A stretch of 64,000 nucleotides of DNA from Fenollaria massiliensis (GCF_000312505.2 NZ_HG326224.1:1-64000); one strand, 5' to 3'; positions 45,498-59,044 are shown, counted from the stretch's first letter. Numbers and translations: made by a program. The notes: generated by a model not told the origin, from the sequence alone.

Positions 45498-48400
45498 ATG
45501 AAGAAAAAAGCATTATGGAAAGATATATTTAGAGAGATAAAAAATTCTACTGGTAGATTCATTTCTATAGTCCTTTTAATCACTCTAGGCGTTTTTGTTT
45601 ATACTGGATTAAAATCTGTTGGACCTCTTATGAGAAAAACAGCAGATACTTTTATAGACGAGTCGAATCTTGCGGATATTTATTTAAATTCACAATTTTC
45701 TCTAGAAGATAAGGATAAGGATATAATAAAGTCTGAAGCTGATATTAAAGACATTGAATATGTTTATAGCGAGGACGTACTTGAAAAAGGCAGCGAAGCT
45801 ATAATAAATCTTGAATCACTTCCTGAAAAAATTTCTATGCCTAAACTTATTGAGGGCAGAATGCCAGAAAATAATGAAGAGATAGTTGTTGATGCCTATC
45901 CTATAAAAAACGCTTTTAATATAGGCGATGTAATTGAATTTGATAGCAAAAAGTCAAAATTTGATTTTGAAAGCAAAAAAATTCTAAAAAATTATAAATT
46001 TAAAGTAGTTGGTAAAGTTGTTTCTGCTGAGAATATGTCAACTGTCATGAAAGGTACAAGCAAAAATGGCTTAGGCGACTACGATTCGTTTGCCTATGTA
46101 CTTAAGAGCGCTTTCAATGATACTGATGAGAGCAAAGCAAGAATCATTTTAAATGGTTTAGATGGTTTAAAGACAACAGATAGAAAATATAAAGACATTG
46201 TTAGTAAAAACAGAAGAAGCTTAATAAGCGCTTTTAATGAAAGATCTATAGAAAAATTTGAAAGCATTAAGGCTGACATCAGAGAAAAAATTGATGACGC
46301 TGATGAGAAGATAGCAGATGCTGATAAAAAACTTGCTGATGCTAAGAAAGAGCTTGACGATGCTAAAGTAAAACTTGCTGACGCAAAAAAATCATACAAC
46401 GATGGCAAAAAGAAATATAATGACTCCATTAGTGAAGCCGAAAAAACATTATCTGACAATAAAAAGACTTTAGATGAGAGCAAAGAAACACTTGATAAAA
46501 ATAAAGCTGATTTAGACGACGCAAAGATAAAATTAGATGAATTAAAATCTAAATTAGATGAACTAAAAGAAACTTATGAAAGCTCTATGGCTGAGTATAC
46601 AGCTAAAAAAGAAGAGATGGACAAGGCATTAGAAGCTATGTCTGAATTACCTCAATCTAGCATCCCTGCTGATAAGGCCGAAGAGTTCAAGAAGGGCAAA
46701 GAAGAGCTTGAAAAAGCAAAAGCTCAATTAGACGAATTAAAAGAAACAGTAGATAACCTTGAAATAACTTATATACAAAACAAAGCAAAATATGATGAAG
46801 GCATAATTAAGTTAAATGAAGGTTATGATAAATATAACGATGGACTCGAAAAATATAATACTGGTCTTAAAGAGTTCGAAGATAAAAAATTATCAGGATT
46901 AAAAGAATTAAATGATGCTAAGAAGAAAATTTCTGATGGTCAAAAAGAATATGACGATGGCGTAGAAAAATATGATTCAGAAAAAATTAAAGCTGATAAA
47001 AAGATAAAAGATGCTAAGAACGATTTAGATGAAGCTAAAAGAGTTCTTAAAAACATGAAGAGACCAACCTTCAATATTATAGACAGAGAAAATATTGAAG
47101 GCCTTCAATTGTTCTACGATTCAGGATATAGAATGGATATACTTGCCTTAGTATTCCCAGCGTTTTTCTTTCTTATCGCATCAATCGTTGCTTTAACAGC
47201 GCTTATGCGTATGGCAGAAGAAAGAAGAACTCAAATTGGTACTTTTAAGGCACTTGGTTACAATAATTTTGATATTTATAAAAAATATCTATTCTATGGT
47301 TTTGTAGCGACTACCATAGGCGTAATCATAGGTATTGCTCTAGGACAAAATATATTAACTAAGATGGTATTTAGAACGTATTCCGCATCGTTTACGCTAA
47401 AAAAACCAATTCCATATTTTAATATCAAATTCCCATTGATAAGCGTTTTTATATCATATTTCTCAATAGTGGTTCCTGTGAGCATAGTTTTATCTAAATA
47501 TTTAAAACAAAACTCAAGTGAACTTATGAGACCAAAGGCACCTAAAGCTGGATCAAAGATATTCTTAGAAAAAATTCCATTCTTCTGGAAGAGATTAAGC
47601 TTTTTATATAAGGTTACATTTAGAAACACATTTAGATACAAGTCAAGAATGTTCATGACACTTCTTGGCGTTGCTGGATGCATGAGTTTGTTGTTCTTTG
47701 GCTTTGCCATACAAGGAGCTGTTGCTCAAGTAATTGATAGACAATATGGACGCGTATTTAATTATGACCTAATCGTTAACTATGATAAAGATTTTTCTAA
47801 GCATCAGCTAAAAGAATATACAAATTTTATTGATGGCAATGAAGATATCAAAGATAGAATGACACTTAGAACAGAAAATTTGGTTGCTGATACAGTTGAT
47901 ATGCCAGATCAAAATGTAGTTGTCATGGTTATCGAAGATGAAAAGAAATTTGAAAATTATGTTCATTTATTAAATAAAAATAAAAAGATTGATCTACCTA
48001 AAGAAGGTATAGTAATAAACAGAAAATTATTAGACTCAGTTCACAAAGAACCTGGCGATGATATAGAGCTAAGAGATGCTTATAATAAATATTACTCAAT
48101 GAAGGTTATAGATACAAATGAAAACTATTTAGGTCACTATGCCTACATGAGCAAAGATTATTATGAAAAAATATTTAATAAAAAATATGAAGATAACTCA
48201 GATATAATAAAATTAAGCTCAGATAGTAAAGAGGCGAAAGATACTTTTATTAAAGAATTAAATAGAATTGACAGCGTTATGTATGTCTTTGATGTATCCA
48301 AGACCATAAGCGTTGCAAACGATTGGTTATCTAATCTAAATTATGTAATTATCTTGATTATATTAACATCGGCTACACTTGCTTTTGTAGTTTTATATAA

Positions 48401-48737
48401 TCTAAATAATGTTAACATATCTGAAAGAATTAGAGAGGTAGCTACACTTAGAGTTTTAGGCTTCTACCCAAGAGAGCTAACAAGTTATATTTATAGAGAG
48501 ACGATACTTTTATCAACATTAGGTATTTTGCTTGGATATGCAGGTGGTGTTGGTTTAACACATCTTATACTTAAATACATTACACCAAGTAATATACAGT
48601 TAGTATCGAATATCCAATGGTATAACTATATAGTTTCAGCCGTTTTAACTTATTTATTTATATTCATGGTTATGATTATAGTTCATAAAAAGTTAAAAGG
48701 CACAGACATGGTTGGAGCACTAAAAGCATACGAATAA
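45498..48737 (+). CDS. FtsX/MacB-type ABC permease with long coiled-coil insert
   Basis: A 1079-residue permease. One N-terminal membrane segment (about 20-40) precedes an extracytoplasmic domain. From about 255 to 530 a long coiled coil with repeated DADKKLADAK/DGVEKYDSEK-like heptads follows, then two FtsX domains with membrane segments around 545-690 and 725-740, a second extracytoplasmic domain, and three final segments (about 955-1070). This layout is common in Firmicutes 'putative ABC transport system permease' proteins and probably drives work across the envelope rather than transport across the bilayer. Substrate unknown. GTG or TTG starts are not needed; ATG 45498 follows GGTAGTG. 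Confidence 0.85.
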   Translation: MKKKALWKDIFREIKNSTGRFISIVLLITLGVFVYTGLKSVGPLMRKTADTFIDESNLADIYLNSQFSLEDKDKDIIKSEADIKDIEYVYSEDVLEKGSEAIINLESLPEKISMPKLIEGRMPENNEEIVVDAYPIKNAFNIGDVIEFDSKKSKFDFESKKILKNYKFKVVGKVVSAENMSTVMKGTSKNGLGDYDSFAYVLKSAFNDTDESKARIILNGLDGLKTTDRKYKDIVSKNRRSLISAFNERSIEKFESIKADIREKIDDADEKIADADKKLADAKKELDDAKVKLADAKKSYNDGKKKYNDSISEAEKTLSDNKKTLDESKETLDKNKADLDDAKIKLDELKSKLDELKETYESSMAEYTAKKEEMDKALEAMSELPQSSIPADKAEEFKKGKEELEKAKAQLDELKETVDNLEITYIQNKAKYDEGIIKLNEGYDKYNDGLEKYNTGLKEFEDKKLSGLKELNDAKKKISDGQKEYDDGVEKYDSEKIKADKKIKDAKNDLDEAKRVLKNMKRPTFNIIDRENIEGLQLFYDSGYRMDILALVFPAFFFLIASIVALTALMRMAEERRTQIGTFKALGYNNFDIYKKYLFYGFVATTIGVIIGIALGQNILTKMVFRTYSASFTLKKPIPYFNIKFPLISVFISYFSIVVPVSIVLSKYLKQNSSELMRPKAPKAGSKIFLEKIPFFWKRLSFLYKVTFRNTFRYKSRMFMTLLGVAGCMSLLFFGFAIQGAVAQVIDRQYGRVFNYDLIVNYDKDFSKHQLKEYTNFIDGNEDIKDRMTLRTENLVADTVDMPDQNVVVMVIEDEKKFENYVHLLNKNKKIDLPKEGIVINRKLLDSVHKEPGDDIELRDAYNKYYSMKVIDTNENYLGHYAYMSKDYYEKIFNKKYEDNSDIIKLSSDSKEAKDTFIKELNRIDSVMYVFDVSKTISVANDWLSNLNYVIILIILTSATLAFVVLYNLNNVNISERIREVATLRVLGFYPRELTSYIYRETILLSTLGILLGYAGGVGLTHLILKYITPSNIQLVSNIQWYNYIVSAVLTYLFIFMVMIIVHKKLKGTDMVGALKAYE

Positions 48738-48746
48738 GGAGAAATT

Positions 48747-48995
48747 ATGATAGAAAAACTAAAACCTTTAGCCTTAGTTGGTCAAATTGGCATAGACATA
48801 GTATCGAGTATAGTTATTTCCTATCTAGTTGGCTATGGATTGGACAAATTATTTAAGACAAATGGAGTTTTTTCTATAATTTTTATCATCATAGGAGTAT
48901 TGGCAGGTTTTTATAATTTTTACAGAAGTGTTAAATATTATTTTAAGAAGAAAGACAATAAAAAGTCTGAGATAGATAAAAATGAAAAAAGATAA
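48747..48995 (+). CDS. atpZ: AtpZ/AtpI-family small membrane protein
   Basis: An 82-residue protein with two membrane segments (about 12-30 and 38-60), GYGLDKLFKTNGVFSIIF between them, and a basic end, the AtpZ form. AtpZ/AtpI assist c-ring assembly or Mg2+ supply for F-type ATP synthase. It is first in the atp cluster, 9 bases after the ABC permease with no terminator, and overlaps atpI by 14 bp. Confidence 0.85.
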   Translation: MIEKLKPLALVGQIGIDIVSSIVISYLVGYGLDKLFKTNGVFSIIFIIIGVLAGFYNFYRSVKYYFKKKDNKKSEIDKNEKR

Positions 48996-49353
48996 AGATT
49001 TTACGTATAAGTATATAAGAGTAGCTATAATTTTAGCTATACTTTCTAGCCTTATTATTGTAATTTTTTTCGGATTCAAGAAGGATTTATTATTAGGCTT
49101 GTACTTAGGAACACTTGTAAGTGTCTTGTTTTTCAGGCTTATGTATAGAAATGCTATAAAGGCTGTAGAAAAAGATGCCAACGCTAGTAAAAGATTTACT
49201 TCAAATAATTATTATCTAAGACTATTATTATATGGTATAATACTATATGCGGCATATAAAAATCCGAATTTTAATTTTTATACTACTGCAATCGGTTTTA
49301 CCATGATCAAATTTTCAATAATCATAGTTGAAGTATTTGGCATAGGTAAATAA
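48982..49353 (+). CDS. atpI: ATP synthase subunit I
   Basis: A 123-residue protein with four membrane segments and the AtpI pattern FKKDLLLGLYLGTLVSVLFFRL. It is thought to chaperone c-ring assembly, as in Na+-type ATP synthases of Ilyobacter and Acetobacterium. It starts inside atpZ and precedes atpB. Confidence 0.82.
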   Translation: MKKDKDFTYKYIRVAIILAILSSLIIVIFFGFKKDLLLGLYLGTLVSVLFFRLMYRNAIKAVEKDANASKRFTSNNYYLRLLLYGIILYAAYKNPNFNFYTTAIGFTMIKFSIIIVEVFGIGK

Positions 49354-49398
49354 ATTCACAAATCAATCGATTTGAATATAAAAGAAGGGGGTAATAAG

Positions 49399-50094
49399 AT
49401 GGAATTGTCGATAAGCTTTCAGATAGGTAAGAATGTGTATTCACTAACACCTAGTGTTATCAACTCAGTTATAGCTGTTTTTGCTTTAGTCATATTTATC
49501 TTTATTTGCTATAGTAAGATAAAAAAGACAGATTACAAAGCAAGACCAAGTGGCTTAGTTAATGTTTTAGAAATTTTAGTCACTTCAATTGATTCACTAA
49601 TCGAACAGACTATGGGCAAGAACAGAGAAGGCTTTGCACCATACATTCTTAGCTTGATGATGTTTTTATTGACAGCGAATCTGATGGGATTATTTGGCTT
49701 TAAACCACCAACATCAGATCTTAATGTTACACTCACATTAGCGCTAATCACTTTTGTCTTGATTCATTACAATAAGATAAAAGTTAACGGCTTAAAAGAT
49801 TCCATAAAAGGTTATTTTGAACCAATCTTTATACTATTCCCAATAAACATCATAGGCGATATTGCTCTTCCAATATCACTTTCATTCCGTTTATTTGGTA
49901 ATATAGTAAGTGGTTCATTAATCATGGCACTTGTATATGCTGCGCTAGGCTTTGTAAGTAATTTACTTACACCAATAGTTGCACCATGGTTTCACATCTA
50001 CTTCGATGTATTCTCAGGTGTACTGCAAACATTCATATTCGCAATGATAACAATGATCTACATTGCAATGGGTATGGGACAAGAAGAAAATTAA
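49399..50094 (+). CDS. atpB: F-type ATP synthase subunit a
   Basis: The 231-residue subunit a (start at ATG 49399 after AAGAAGGGGG; an upstream TTG-type extension is rejected) has five to six membrane segments. The ISLSFRLFGNIVSGSLIMALVY region carries the essential Arg of the stator half channels, and FHIYFDVFSGVLQTFIFAMI is the conserved C-terminal pair. It forms the ion path against the c ring. Confidence 0.95.
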   Translation: MELSISFQIGKNVYSLTPSVINSVIAVFALVIFIFICYSKIKKTDYKARPSGLVNVLEILVTSIDSLIEQTMGKNREGFAPYILSLMMFLLTANLMGLFGFKPPTSDLNVTLTLALITFVLIHYNKIKVNGLKDSIKGYFEPIFILFPINIIGDIALPISLSFRLFGNIVSGSLIMALVYAALGFVSNLLTPIVAPWFHIYFDVFSGVLQTFIFAMITMIYIAMGMGQEEN

Positions 50095-50115
50095 ATTTGA
50101 AAGGAGAAATTTTAA

Positions 50116-50373
<258 letters not shown>

Positions 50374-50378
50374 TTTAT

Positions 50379-50894
50379 ATGGAAGGCTTAAATGTAAGCG
50401 TTGACTTTAATTTAGTCAATATGCTTGTTCAGCTTACAGCCACTCTCGTATTGTATTTTATTTTACGTAAATTTTTATATTTTCCTATAAAAGATTTATT
50501 AAATAAAAGACAAGACTATATAATGAAGAATGTTGAAGATAGCGAGAAAAATAATTTGAAATCTCAAGTAGCACTAAGAGACTACGAGCTTAAATTAAAA
50601 GAAGCTAAAAAAGAAGCAAACGAAATCGTTGATCAAGCGAAGAAGAGAGCTGACGATATCGTTAATAAGTCTGTTAGCGATGCTAAAGAAGAGTCAAGAA
50701 AAATTATGGAAAAAGCTGACAAAGAACTTGCTAATAAAAAGTCAATGGCAATGGACGAAATGAAAGGCGATATGGTTAATATTGCCATTTTAGCTGCTGA
50801 AAAACTAATTGGTGAAAATATTAGCACAAAGAAAGACAAAGAAATCATAGAAAAATCTATTGAAGAAGTAGGTAAAGAACAATGGAAGAACTAG
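50379..50894 (+). CDS. atpF: F-type ATP synthase subunit b
   Basis: The 171-residue stator stalk has one N-terminal membrane segment (about 12-30), then a long charged helix (LKEAKKEANEIVDQAKKRAD) for the right-handed coiled coil that meets delta on top of F1. ATG 50379 lies 5 bases after the atpE stop and overlaps atpH at its end by 13 bp. Confidence 0.95.
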   Translation: MEGLNVSVDFNLVNMLVQLTATLVLYFILRKFLYFPIKDLLNKRQDYIMKNVEDSEKNNLKSQVALRDYELKLKEAKKEANEIVDQAKKRADDIVNKSVSDAKEESRKIMEKADKELANKKSMAMDEMKGDMVNIAILAAEKLIGENISTKKDKEIIEKSIEEVGKEQWKN

Positions 50895-51433
50895 CTACTA
50901 CTTTATATGCAAAGTCTATGTTTGATGCATCTAAAGAAGATGATTGTCTTAAATTAGTTTATGAAGAGCTAAATTTAGTAAAAGAAACTATCGATTCAAA
51001 TCCTAGGCTTATGGAAGTATTTAAACATCCATTGTTATCAAACAATGATAAGAAAAATGCAATTAAAGATATCTATGAAAAAAACTTAAGAAAATTAACA
51101 ATGAACTTTTTATATGTTTTAATTGATGCTAAAAGATTTGACATGATATCATCTATTATTGATGAATTTAATAATTTATATGATATTGATAATAATATTT
51201 TGAATGGAACAATAATTACTAAAAATAGCCTAAGCGATGATGAAATTAGTAAATATGAAGAAAAATTGACTGTGTCTTTAAAATCTCATGTAAAGCTAAA
51301 AAATGTTTTAGATGATACTATTATAGGCGGCGCAATTGTTAAGATCGGTGATAAACTTATCGACTCAACACTAAAAGGTCAATTAAACGAATTAAGAAAA
51401 GAATTAATAAATAATAGTGAGGTGAGTATCTAA
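50882..51433 (+). CDS. atpH: F-type ATP synthase subunit delta
   Basis: A 183-residue OSCP/delta subunit. The helical N-terminal domain (ATTLYAKSMFDASKEDD) binds alpha, and the C-terminal part includes VKIGDKLIDSTLKGQLNELR, the conserved end that contacts b. It is coupled to atpF by overlap and directly abuts atpA. Confidence 0.94.
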   Translation: MEELATTLYAKSMFDASKEDDCLKLVYEELNLVKETIDSNPRLMEVFKHPLLSNNDKKNAIKDIYEKNLRKLTMNFLYVLIDAKRFDMISSIIDEFNNLYDIDNNILNGTIITKNSLSDDEISKYEEKLTVSLKSHVKLKNVLDDTIIGGAIVKIGDKLIDSTLKGQLNELRKELINNSEVSI

Positions 51434-52939
51434 ATGGGGTTAAAACCAGAAGAAATTAGCTCAGTTATAAAAGATTTAATAAAAAATTATGACAAAAAAT
51501 TAGATACGGTTGAAGTTGGATCTATTATTGAAGTTGGAGACGGTATAGCTAGAGTTTATGGACTTGACAATGCTATGGCTGGTGAACTACTTGAACTACC
51601 TGGCGGCGTTTACGCTATGGCACTAAACCTTGAACAAGATAATATAGGTTGTGTACTTTTAGGTAGTGATAAGAACTTAAAAGAAGGAGACCCAGTTAAA
51701 AGAACTGGTAGAATCGTTGAAGTTCCAGTAGGTGAAGCACTTATTGGTAGAGTAGTTAACTCACTAGGACAAGCTATCGATGGCAAAGGTAAAATTGAAA
51801 GCAATAAGTACAGACCTATCGAAGCTAATGCGCCAGGCATTATTGACAGAAAGTCTGTTTCTGAACCGTTACAAACTGGTATCAAGACTATTGACTCCAT
51901 CATCCCTATAGGTAGGGGCCAAAGAGAGTTAATTATAGGTGATAGACAAACAGGTAAGACAGCCATCGCCATAGATACAATAATAAATCAAAAGGATCAA
52001 GACGTAATATGTATATATGTTGCCATTGGTCAAAAGAATTCAACTGTAGCTCAACTAGTTAATGTACTAGAAGAGCATGGTGCGATGGACTACACTATAG
52101 TAGTAAGTTCATCAGCAAGTGAGCTTGCACCATTACAATACATTGCTCCATACGCTGGAACAGCTATGGCTGAAGAATTTATGTACGCAGGTAAAGATGT
52201 ACTTATAATCTATGATGACTTATCAAAACATGCGGTTGCTTATCGTTCAATGTCTTTACTACTTAGAAGACCACCAGGACGTGAAGCTTACCCAGGAGAC
52301 GTTTTCTATCTACATTCAAGACTACTTGAAAGATCAGCAAAACTTTCTGATAAATTAGGCGGAGGATCAATAACAGCTCTTCCTATCATAGAAACACAAG
52401 CTGGAGATATTTCAGCTTATATACCAACTAACGTAATATCAATTACTGATGGACAAATTTTCCTTGAAGGACAATTATTCTTCTCAGGACAAAGACCAGC
52501 TGTTAACGCAGGTCTATCAGTATCACGTGTTGGTGGAGCTGCACAAATTAAGGCTATGAAGAAGGTTTCAAGCGGTATTAAACTAGAACTTGCTCAATAT
52601 AGAGAATTATTAGCATTTGCTCAATTTGGTTCTGAGCTTGATAAAGATACTGCTGACAAGCTAAATCATGGTCAAAGAATTATGGAAATACTTAAGCAAG
52701 CACAATATAAACCTTTAAAAGTCGAAGAAGAGGTTATGATTTTATTTGCTGTTACTAATAGATATCTTGATGATATTCCTGTAGACAGAGTTAAGGCTTT
52801 TGAAAACGATTTTCTAGAGTACATGGAAAACACTTCTAGTGGTACAGCTAAGAAAATTTTAGAGAAAAAAGAATTAACTGATGAAATAAAAGAAGAGCTA
52901 AAACTAAAGATAGAAGAGTTTAAAAAGACTTTTAATTAG
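51434..52939 (+). CDS. atpA: F-type ATP synthase subunit alpha
   Basis: The 501-residue regulatory nucleotide subunit, with P-loop GDRQTGKT around residues 170-177, [20 protein letters not shown] in the beta barrel, and [21 protein letters not shown] near the Arg finger. Three alternate with beta in F1. GTGAGTATCTAA precedes the ATG, with the delta stop at the start codon. Confidence 0.98.
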   Translation: MGLKPEEISSVIKDLIKNYDKKLDTVEVGSIIEVGDGIARVYGLDNAMAGELLELPGGVYAMALNLEQDNIGCVLLGSDKNLKEGDPVKRTGRIVEVPVGEALIGRVVNSLGQAIDGKGKIESNKYRPIEANAPGIIDRKSVSEPLQTGIKTIDSIIPIGRGQRELIIGDRQTGKTAIAIDTIINQKDQDVICIYVAIGQKNSTVAQLVNVLEEHGAMDYTIVVSSSASELAPLQYIAPYAGTAMAEEFMYAGKDVLIIYDDLSKHAVAYRSMSLLLRRPPGREAYPGDVFYLHSRLLERSAKLSDKLGGGSITALPIIETQAGDISAYIPTNVISITDGQIFLEGQLFFSGQRPAVNAGLSVSRVGGAAQIKAMKKVSSGIKLELAQYRELLAFAQFGSELDKDTADKLNHGQRIMEILKQAQYKPLKVEEEVMILFAVTNRYLDDIPVDRVKAFENDFLEYMENTSSGTAKKILEKKELTDEIKEELKLKIEEFKKTFN

Positions 52940-52948
52940 AGGTTTATT

Positions 52949-55616
<2,668 letters not shown>

Positions 55617-55617
<1 letters not shown>

Positions 55618-55647
55618 AAGAAGGTAGCGATTTGCTACCCTCTTTTT
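55617..55647 (+). terminator. Terminator between atpC and pepF
   Basis: Twelve-bp stem with one wobble (55617-55628 with 55634-55645) ending in T5. pepF starts 18 bases later, so pepF must rely on read-through or a promoter inside atpC. Confidence 0.85.
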
Positions 55648-55664
55648 GAAAGAGGAGGAACAAT

Positions 55665-57425
55665 ATGAAGTGGGATTTATCCGCATACTATAAATCATTT
55701 ACTGATCCTAAGTACAAAGAAGATTATGACAATATTTTAAAAGAAATAAAGAATTTAAGCTTATTTATAAATGAAAATTTTGATGATAAGAAGAAAGTTT
55801 TAATTAAATATGTAGATAAGGCAAATATCATTGATAATTATGCTGCAAGACTATTTGGATACGTATCCTTAAATTTAAGCGAAAACGTTAATAACAAAGA
55901 AGCACTTGCAGAAAAATCTAAGCTTATCGCTGTTCGTAGAGAGTTTATCGAACTTGGAGTAAGTTTTGATAAATTTTTAAAGAGTATTGATGACATAAAT
56001 AAGATTATAGATGAAGTGGACGCTCTAAAAGAATATAGATTCATTTTAAATGAGGGCTGTGATAATGCAAAGCACTCGCTTAGTGACGATGTAGAGATAG
56101 CTGTTGCTCGTATAAAAGAAACAGGTTCATACGAATGGAACAGACTTCATTCAAATTTAACAAGCAAAGTTACTAGTAAGGTAGAATTTTCTGATGGAGA
56201 AGTAAAAGAAATAAATTTACCAGCTATTAGAAACTTGCAATATGAAGACGATAAAGAACTTAGAAGAAAAAGTTTTAAAGCTGAAGAAGAATGCTACGAT
56301 AAAATTAGAGATTCAATTGCAATGTCACTTAGCTCAATTAAGGGCGAAGTTATTAATGAATGTGAATTAAGAGGCTATGAAAGCCCATTAGCAAAAACAT
56401 TAATCGATTCAAGATTTGATAAAGAAATTCTTGACGCTATGTGGTCATCAGTTAGAAAATATTTACCTGATTTTGTTAAATATTTCAAAAGAAAAGCAAA
56501 ATTACTTGGATATGATAAGCTTCCATACTATGAAACATTTGCTCCAGTTGGCAAGGGAAGTATCACTTATACATTTGATGAAGCAAAAGACTTTGTTATC
56601 AAGCAATATTATTCATTCTCAGATAAATTAGGCGATTTTGCTAAACACGCTTTTGAAAATAATTGGCTAGATACAGAGCCAAGAGAAGGCAAGGTTGGCG
56701 GAGCATTCTGCTCAAGCTGCTCAGCCATAAAAGAATCAAGAGTTTTAGCTAACTTTGGTGGTACATTTGATTCAATGATAACCTTTGCTCATGAGCTTGG
56801 TCATGCTTATCACGGAAGAGTTATTTTCCAAGAAGAACCTATTAATCAAGACTACACTATGCCTATAGCTGAGACTGCATCGATATTTGCAGAGACAATA
56901 ACATATAACGCTGCACTAAAAGATGCTAAGAATGACGATGAAAAGATATTTATACTTGAAAACATTATTTCTGGTGCTGCTCAAACAGTTATTGATATAT
57001 ATTCAAGATTTTTATTTGAAGATGAAGTGTTTAGAAGAAGAAAAGATGGCGCGCTTGATGCAGATGACTTCGATGAAATTATGATGAATGCACAAAAAGA
57101 AGCATTTAAAGATGGACTAGATCCAGAAAAGCTTAATAAAGGCATGTGGATATGCAAGTCCCACTACTACAGTAGCGGTCTTGGATACTATAACTTCCCA
57201 TATTGCTTCGGACTATTATTTGCGAGAGGCTTGTATAGTATATATAAGAAAGAAGGAGACGCCTTCATTGAAAAATATGATACACTTCTTAGAAACACAG
57301 GCAAGATGAGCATTAAAGATTGCTGCAAATCAGTTGGCATAGACGTTACTAAAGAAGAATTCTTTGACGCTTCACTAGAAACTATAAAGAAAGAAATTGA
57401 TGAGTTCTTAAAATTAACTGAATAA
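55665..57425 (+). CDS. pepF: Oligoendopeptidase F (M3 family)
   Basis: The 586-residue cytosolic metallopeptidase has FAHELGHAYHGR with zinc ligands His376 and His380 and catalytic Glu377, and the third ligand in PIAETASIFAET. KVGGAFCSSC and SSGLGYYNFPYCFGLLFARG are substrate-site segments typical of PepF/M3B. It degrades medium peptides. AGAGGAGGA precedes the ATG, just after the atpC terminator. Confidence 0.95.
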   Translation: MKWDLSAYYKSFTDPKYKEDYDNILKEIKNLSLFINENFDDKKKVLIKYVDKANIIDNYAARLFGYVSLNLSENVNNKEALAEKSKLIAVRREFIELGVSFDKFLKSIDDINKIIDEVDALKEYRFILNEGCDNAKHSLSDDVEIAVARIKETGSYEWNRLHSNLTSKVTSKVEFSDGEVKEINLPAIRNLQYEDDKELRRKSFKAEEECYDKIRDSIAMSLSSIKGEVINECELRGYESPLAKTLIDSRFDKEILDAMWSSVRKYLPDFVKYFKRKAKLLGYDKLPYYETFAPVGKGSITYTFDEAKDFVIKQYYSFSDKLGDFAKHAFENNWLDTEPREGKVGGAFCSSCSAIKESRVLANFGGTFDSMITFAHELGHAYHGRVIFQEEPINQDYTMPIAETASIFAETITYNAALKDAKNDDEKIFILENIISGAAQTVIDIYSRFLFEDEVFRRRKDGALDADDFDEIMMNAQKEAFKDGLDPEKLNKGMWICKSHYYSSGLGYYNFPYCFGLLFARGLYSIYKKEGDAFIEKYDTLLRNTGKMSIKDCCKSVGIDVTKEEFFDASLETIKKEIDEFLKLTE

Positions 57426-57446
57426 AATTATTAAATAAATATTATT

Positions 57447-57481
57447 AAACCTCTTTACAAAATTAAGTAGAGAGGTTTTTT
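57447..57481 (+). terminator. Terminator after pepF
   Basis: Twelve-bp stem with one wobble (57447-57458 with 57467-57478) and T6. Confidence 0.85.
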
Positions 57482-57517
57482 ACATAAAATTTACGCAATA
57501 TATATTTTTATTTAACA

Positions 57518-57532
57518 TATAATAATTATAAT
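57518..57532 (+). promoter_or_regulatory. Possible -10 boxes of the alkaline phosphatase gene
   Basis: Two TATAAT hexamers (57518-57523 and 57527-57532) lie 25-40 bases before the start. Neither has a good -35, so an activator such as PhoP could be needed; no Pho box was identified. Confidence 0.4.
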
Positions 57533-57556
57533 AAGCACAAGAAAGGGGAGAATTCC

Positions 57557-59044
57557 ATGAAAAAAAATTTTAAATTTCTTGTATTATTTTTAGCACTTCT
57601 TATGTTTGTATCAAGTTTTTCATTCTTGGGCGGAACAAGCTTTGCTGAAAGTAAAAAAGCCAAAAAGGCTAAGTATGTATTTTTATTTATTGGTGATGGT
57701 ATGGGGGCTGCTCAAGTAAATGCTGCTCAAATTTATGCTGGCGATAAAAAGAAAGTAGAGATAAAACCATTAGAGTTTTATAAGTTTCCAACAGTTGGTC
57801 TTGTTAACACAGAAGATTCTACAAGCTTCTGTCCCGACTCAGCTTCAACTGCAACAGCTATCAGCTCAGGAACTAAGACTCATTCAGGCGTTATAGGTAA
57901 GACAAGTGATCTTCAAAAAAATGTTACAACTGTTGCTGAAAAGATGAAAGAACAAGGTAAAAAGATTGGCATCATATCAACAGTTACCTTAAATCACGCA
58001 ACACCAGCAGCATTTTATGCTAATGTAACTTCTAGAAAACAATACTACGAAATTGGCAAACAAATGGCTACAAGCGGATTTGACTACTTTGCAGGTGGAT
58101 CATTAGCTCATAGAACTGGTGATGATAAGAAGAAAAAAGAAAAAGATCTTTATGATATTTTAAAAGCAAACGGCTATACAGTAACAGAAACTAAGAAAGA
58201 TTTTGAAAAAATTAATAAAAATACTGGTAAAGTATTTGCTGTAACAGAAAGAATTCAAGATGAGGGAGCTATGCCATATACACTTGATCAAAAGAAAGGT
58301 GATATGACTTTAAGAGATACTGTTAGAAAAGCAATAGAAGTACTAGATAATGACAAGGGCTTCTTCATTATGGCTGAAGCTGGCAAAGTTGACTGGGCAT
58401 GTCATGCAAATGATGCTTTATCATCTATACACGAAGTACTTGCGCTTGACGACGCTGTTCAAGAAGCTATAGATTTTTATAAAAAACATCCAGACGAAAC
58501 ACTAATCCTAGTTACTGCTGACCACGAAACAGGTGGATTAAGCCTTGGCTATCAAGGAACAGGATATGACACACACTTTGAAATATTTGATAAACAAAAA
58601 TTAAGTTATGTTGAATTTGATAAAAAATTTGAAGAATTAAAGAAAAACAATAAAAATCTTAAGTTTGAAGATGCTCTAAAATTAGTTAAGAAATCATTTG
58701 GTCTAATAGTTAAAGATGAAGACACTAAGAAGGAAGATGAATTATTCGTATTAAATGATTATGAACTTGGCAAATTAAAAGCAGCTTTTACTGAATCAAT
58801 TAAAGAAAAAGATAAGAGAACTAAATCTATAGAAACAAACTTACTATATGGTGGATATGATCCATTTAGTGCAACATTAACACATATAATTGATAACAAA
58901 GCTGGTATAGGCTGGTCAACATTTGCTCATACTGCAGTTCCAGTACCTATATATGCACTAGGGGTTACAGCTGAACTATACGAAGGAACATATCACGACA
59001 GCGAAATCTATAGTAAACTTATGGAATCTTTAGGAGCAAAATAA
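57557..59044 (+). CDS. Secreted alkaline phosphatase (PhoA family)
   Basis: A 495-residue precursor with a clear signal peptide (Lys-rich start, hydrophobic core, likely cut after SFA near residue 30). The PhoA metal and nucleophile motifs are FLFIGDGMGAAQ, CPDSASTATAISSGTK with the nucleophilic Ser, AEAGKVDWACHANDA, VTADHETGG and FAHTAVPVP. It releases phosphate outside the membrane. Monocistronic between two terminators, AAAGGGGAG as ribosome site. Confidence 0.95.
   Translation: MKKNFKFLVLFLALLMFVSSFSFLGGTSFAESKKAKKAKYVFLFIGDGMGAAQVNAAQIYAGDKKKVEIKPLEFYKFPTVGLVNTEDSTSFCPDSASTATAISSGTKTHSGVIGKTSDLQKNVTTVAEKMKEQGKKIGIISTVTLNHATPAAFYANVTSRKQYYEIGKQMATSGFDYFAGGSLAHRTGDDKKKKEKDLYDILKANGYTVTETKKDFEKINKNTGKVFAVTERIQDEGAMPYTLDQKKGDMTLRDTVRKAIEVLDNDKGFFIMAEAGKVDWACHANDALSSIHEVLALDDAVQEAIDFYKKHPDETLILVTADHETGGLSLGYQGTGYDTHFEIFDKQKLSYVEFDKKFEELKKNNKNLKFEDALKLVKKSFGLIVKDEDTKKEDELFVLNDYELGKLKAAFTESIKEKDKRTKSIETNLLYGGYDPFSATLTHIIDNKAGIGWSTFAHTAVPVPIYALGVTAELYEGTYHDSEIYSKLMESLGAK

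Noticed and set aside
46094-46483. 129-residue Ser-rich ORF on the opposite strand
   Set aside because: A mirror of the Lys/Asp-rich coiled coil, without ribosome site or family features.
46270-47060. Tandem DNA repeat in the ABC permease gene
   Set aside because: The repetition comes from coiled-coil heptads; nucleotide copies are divergent.
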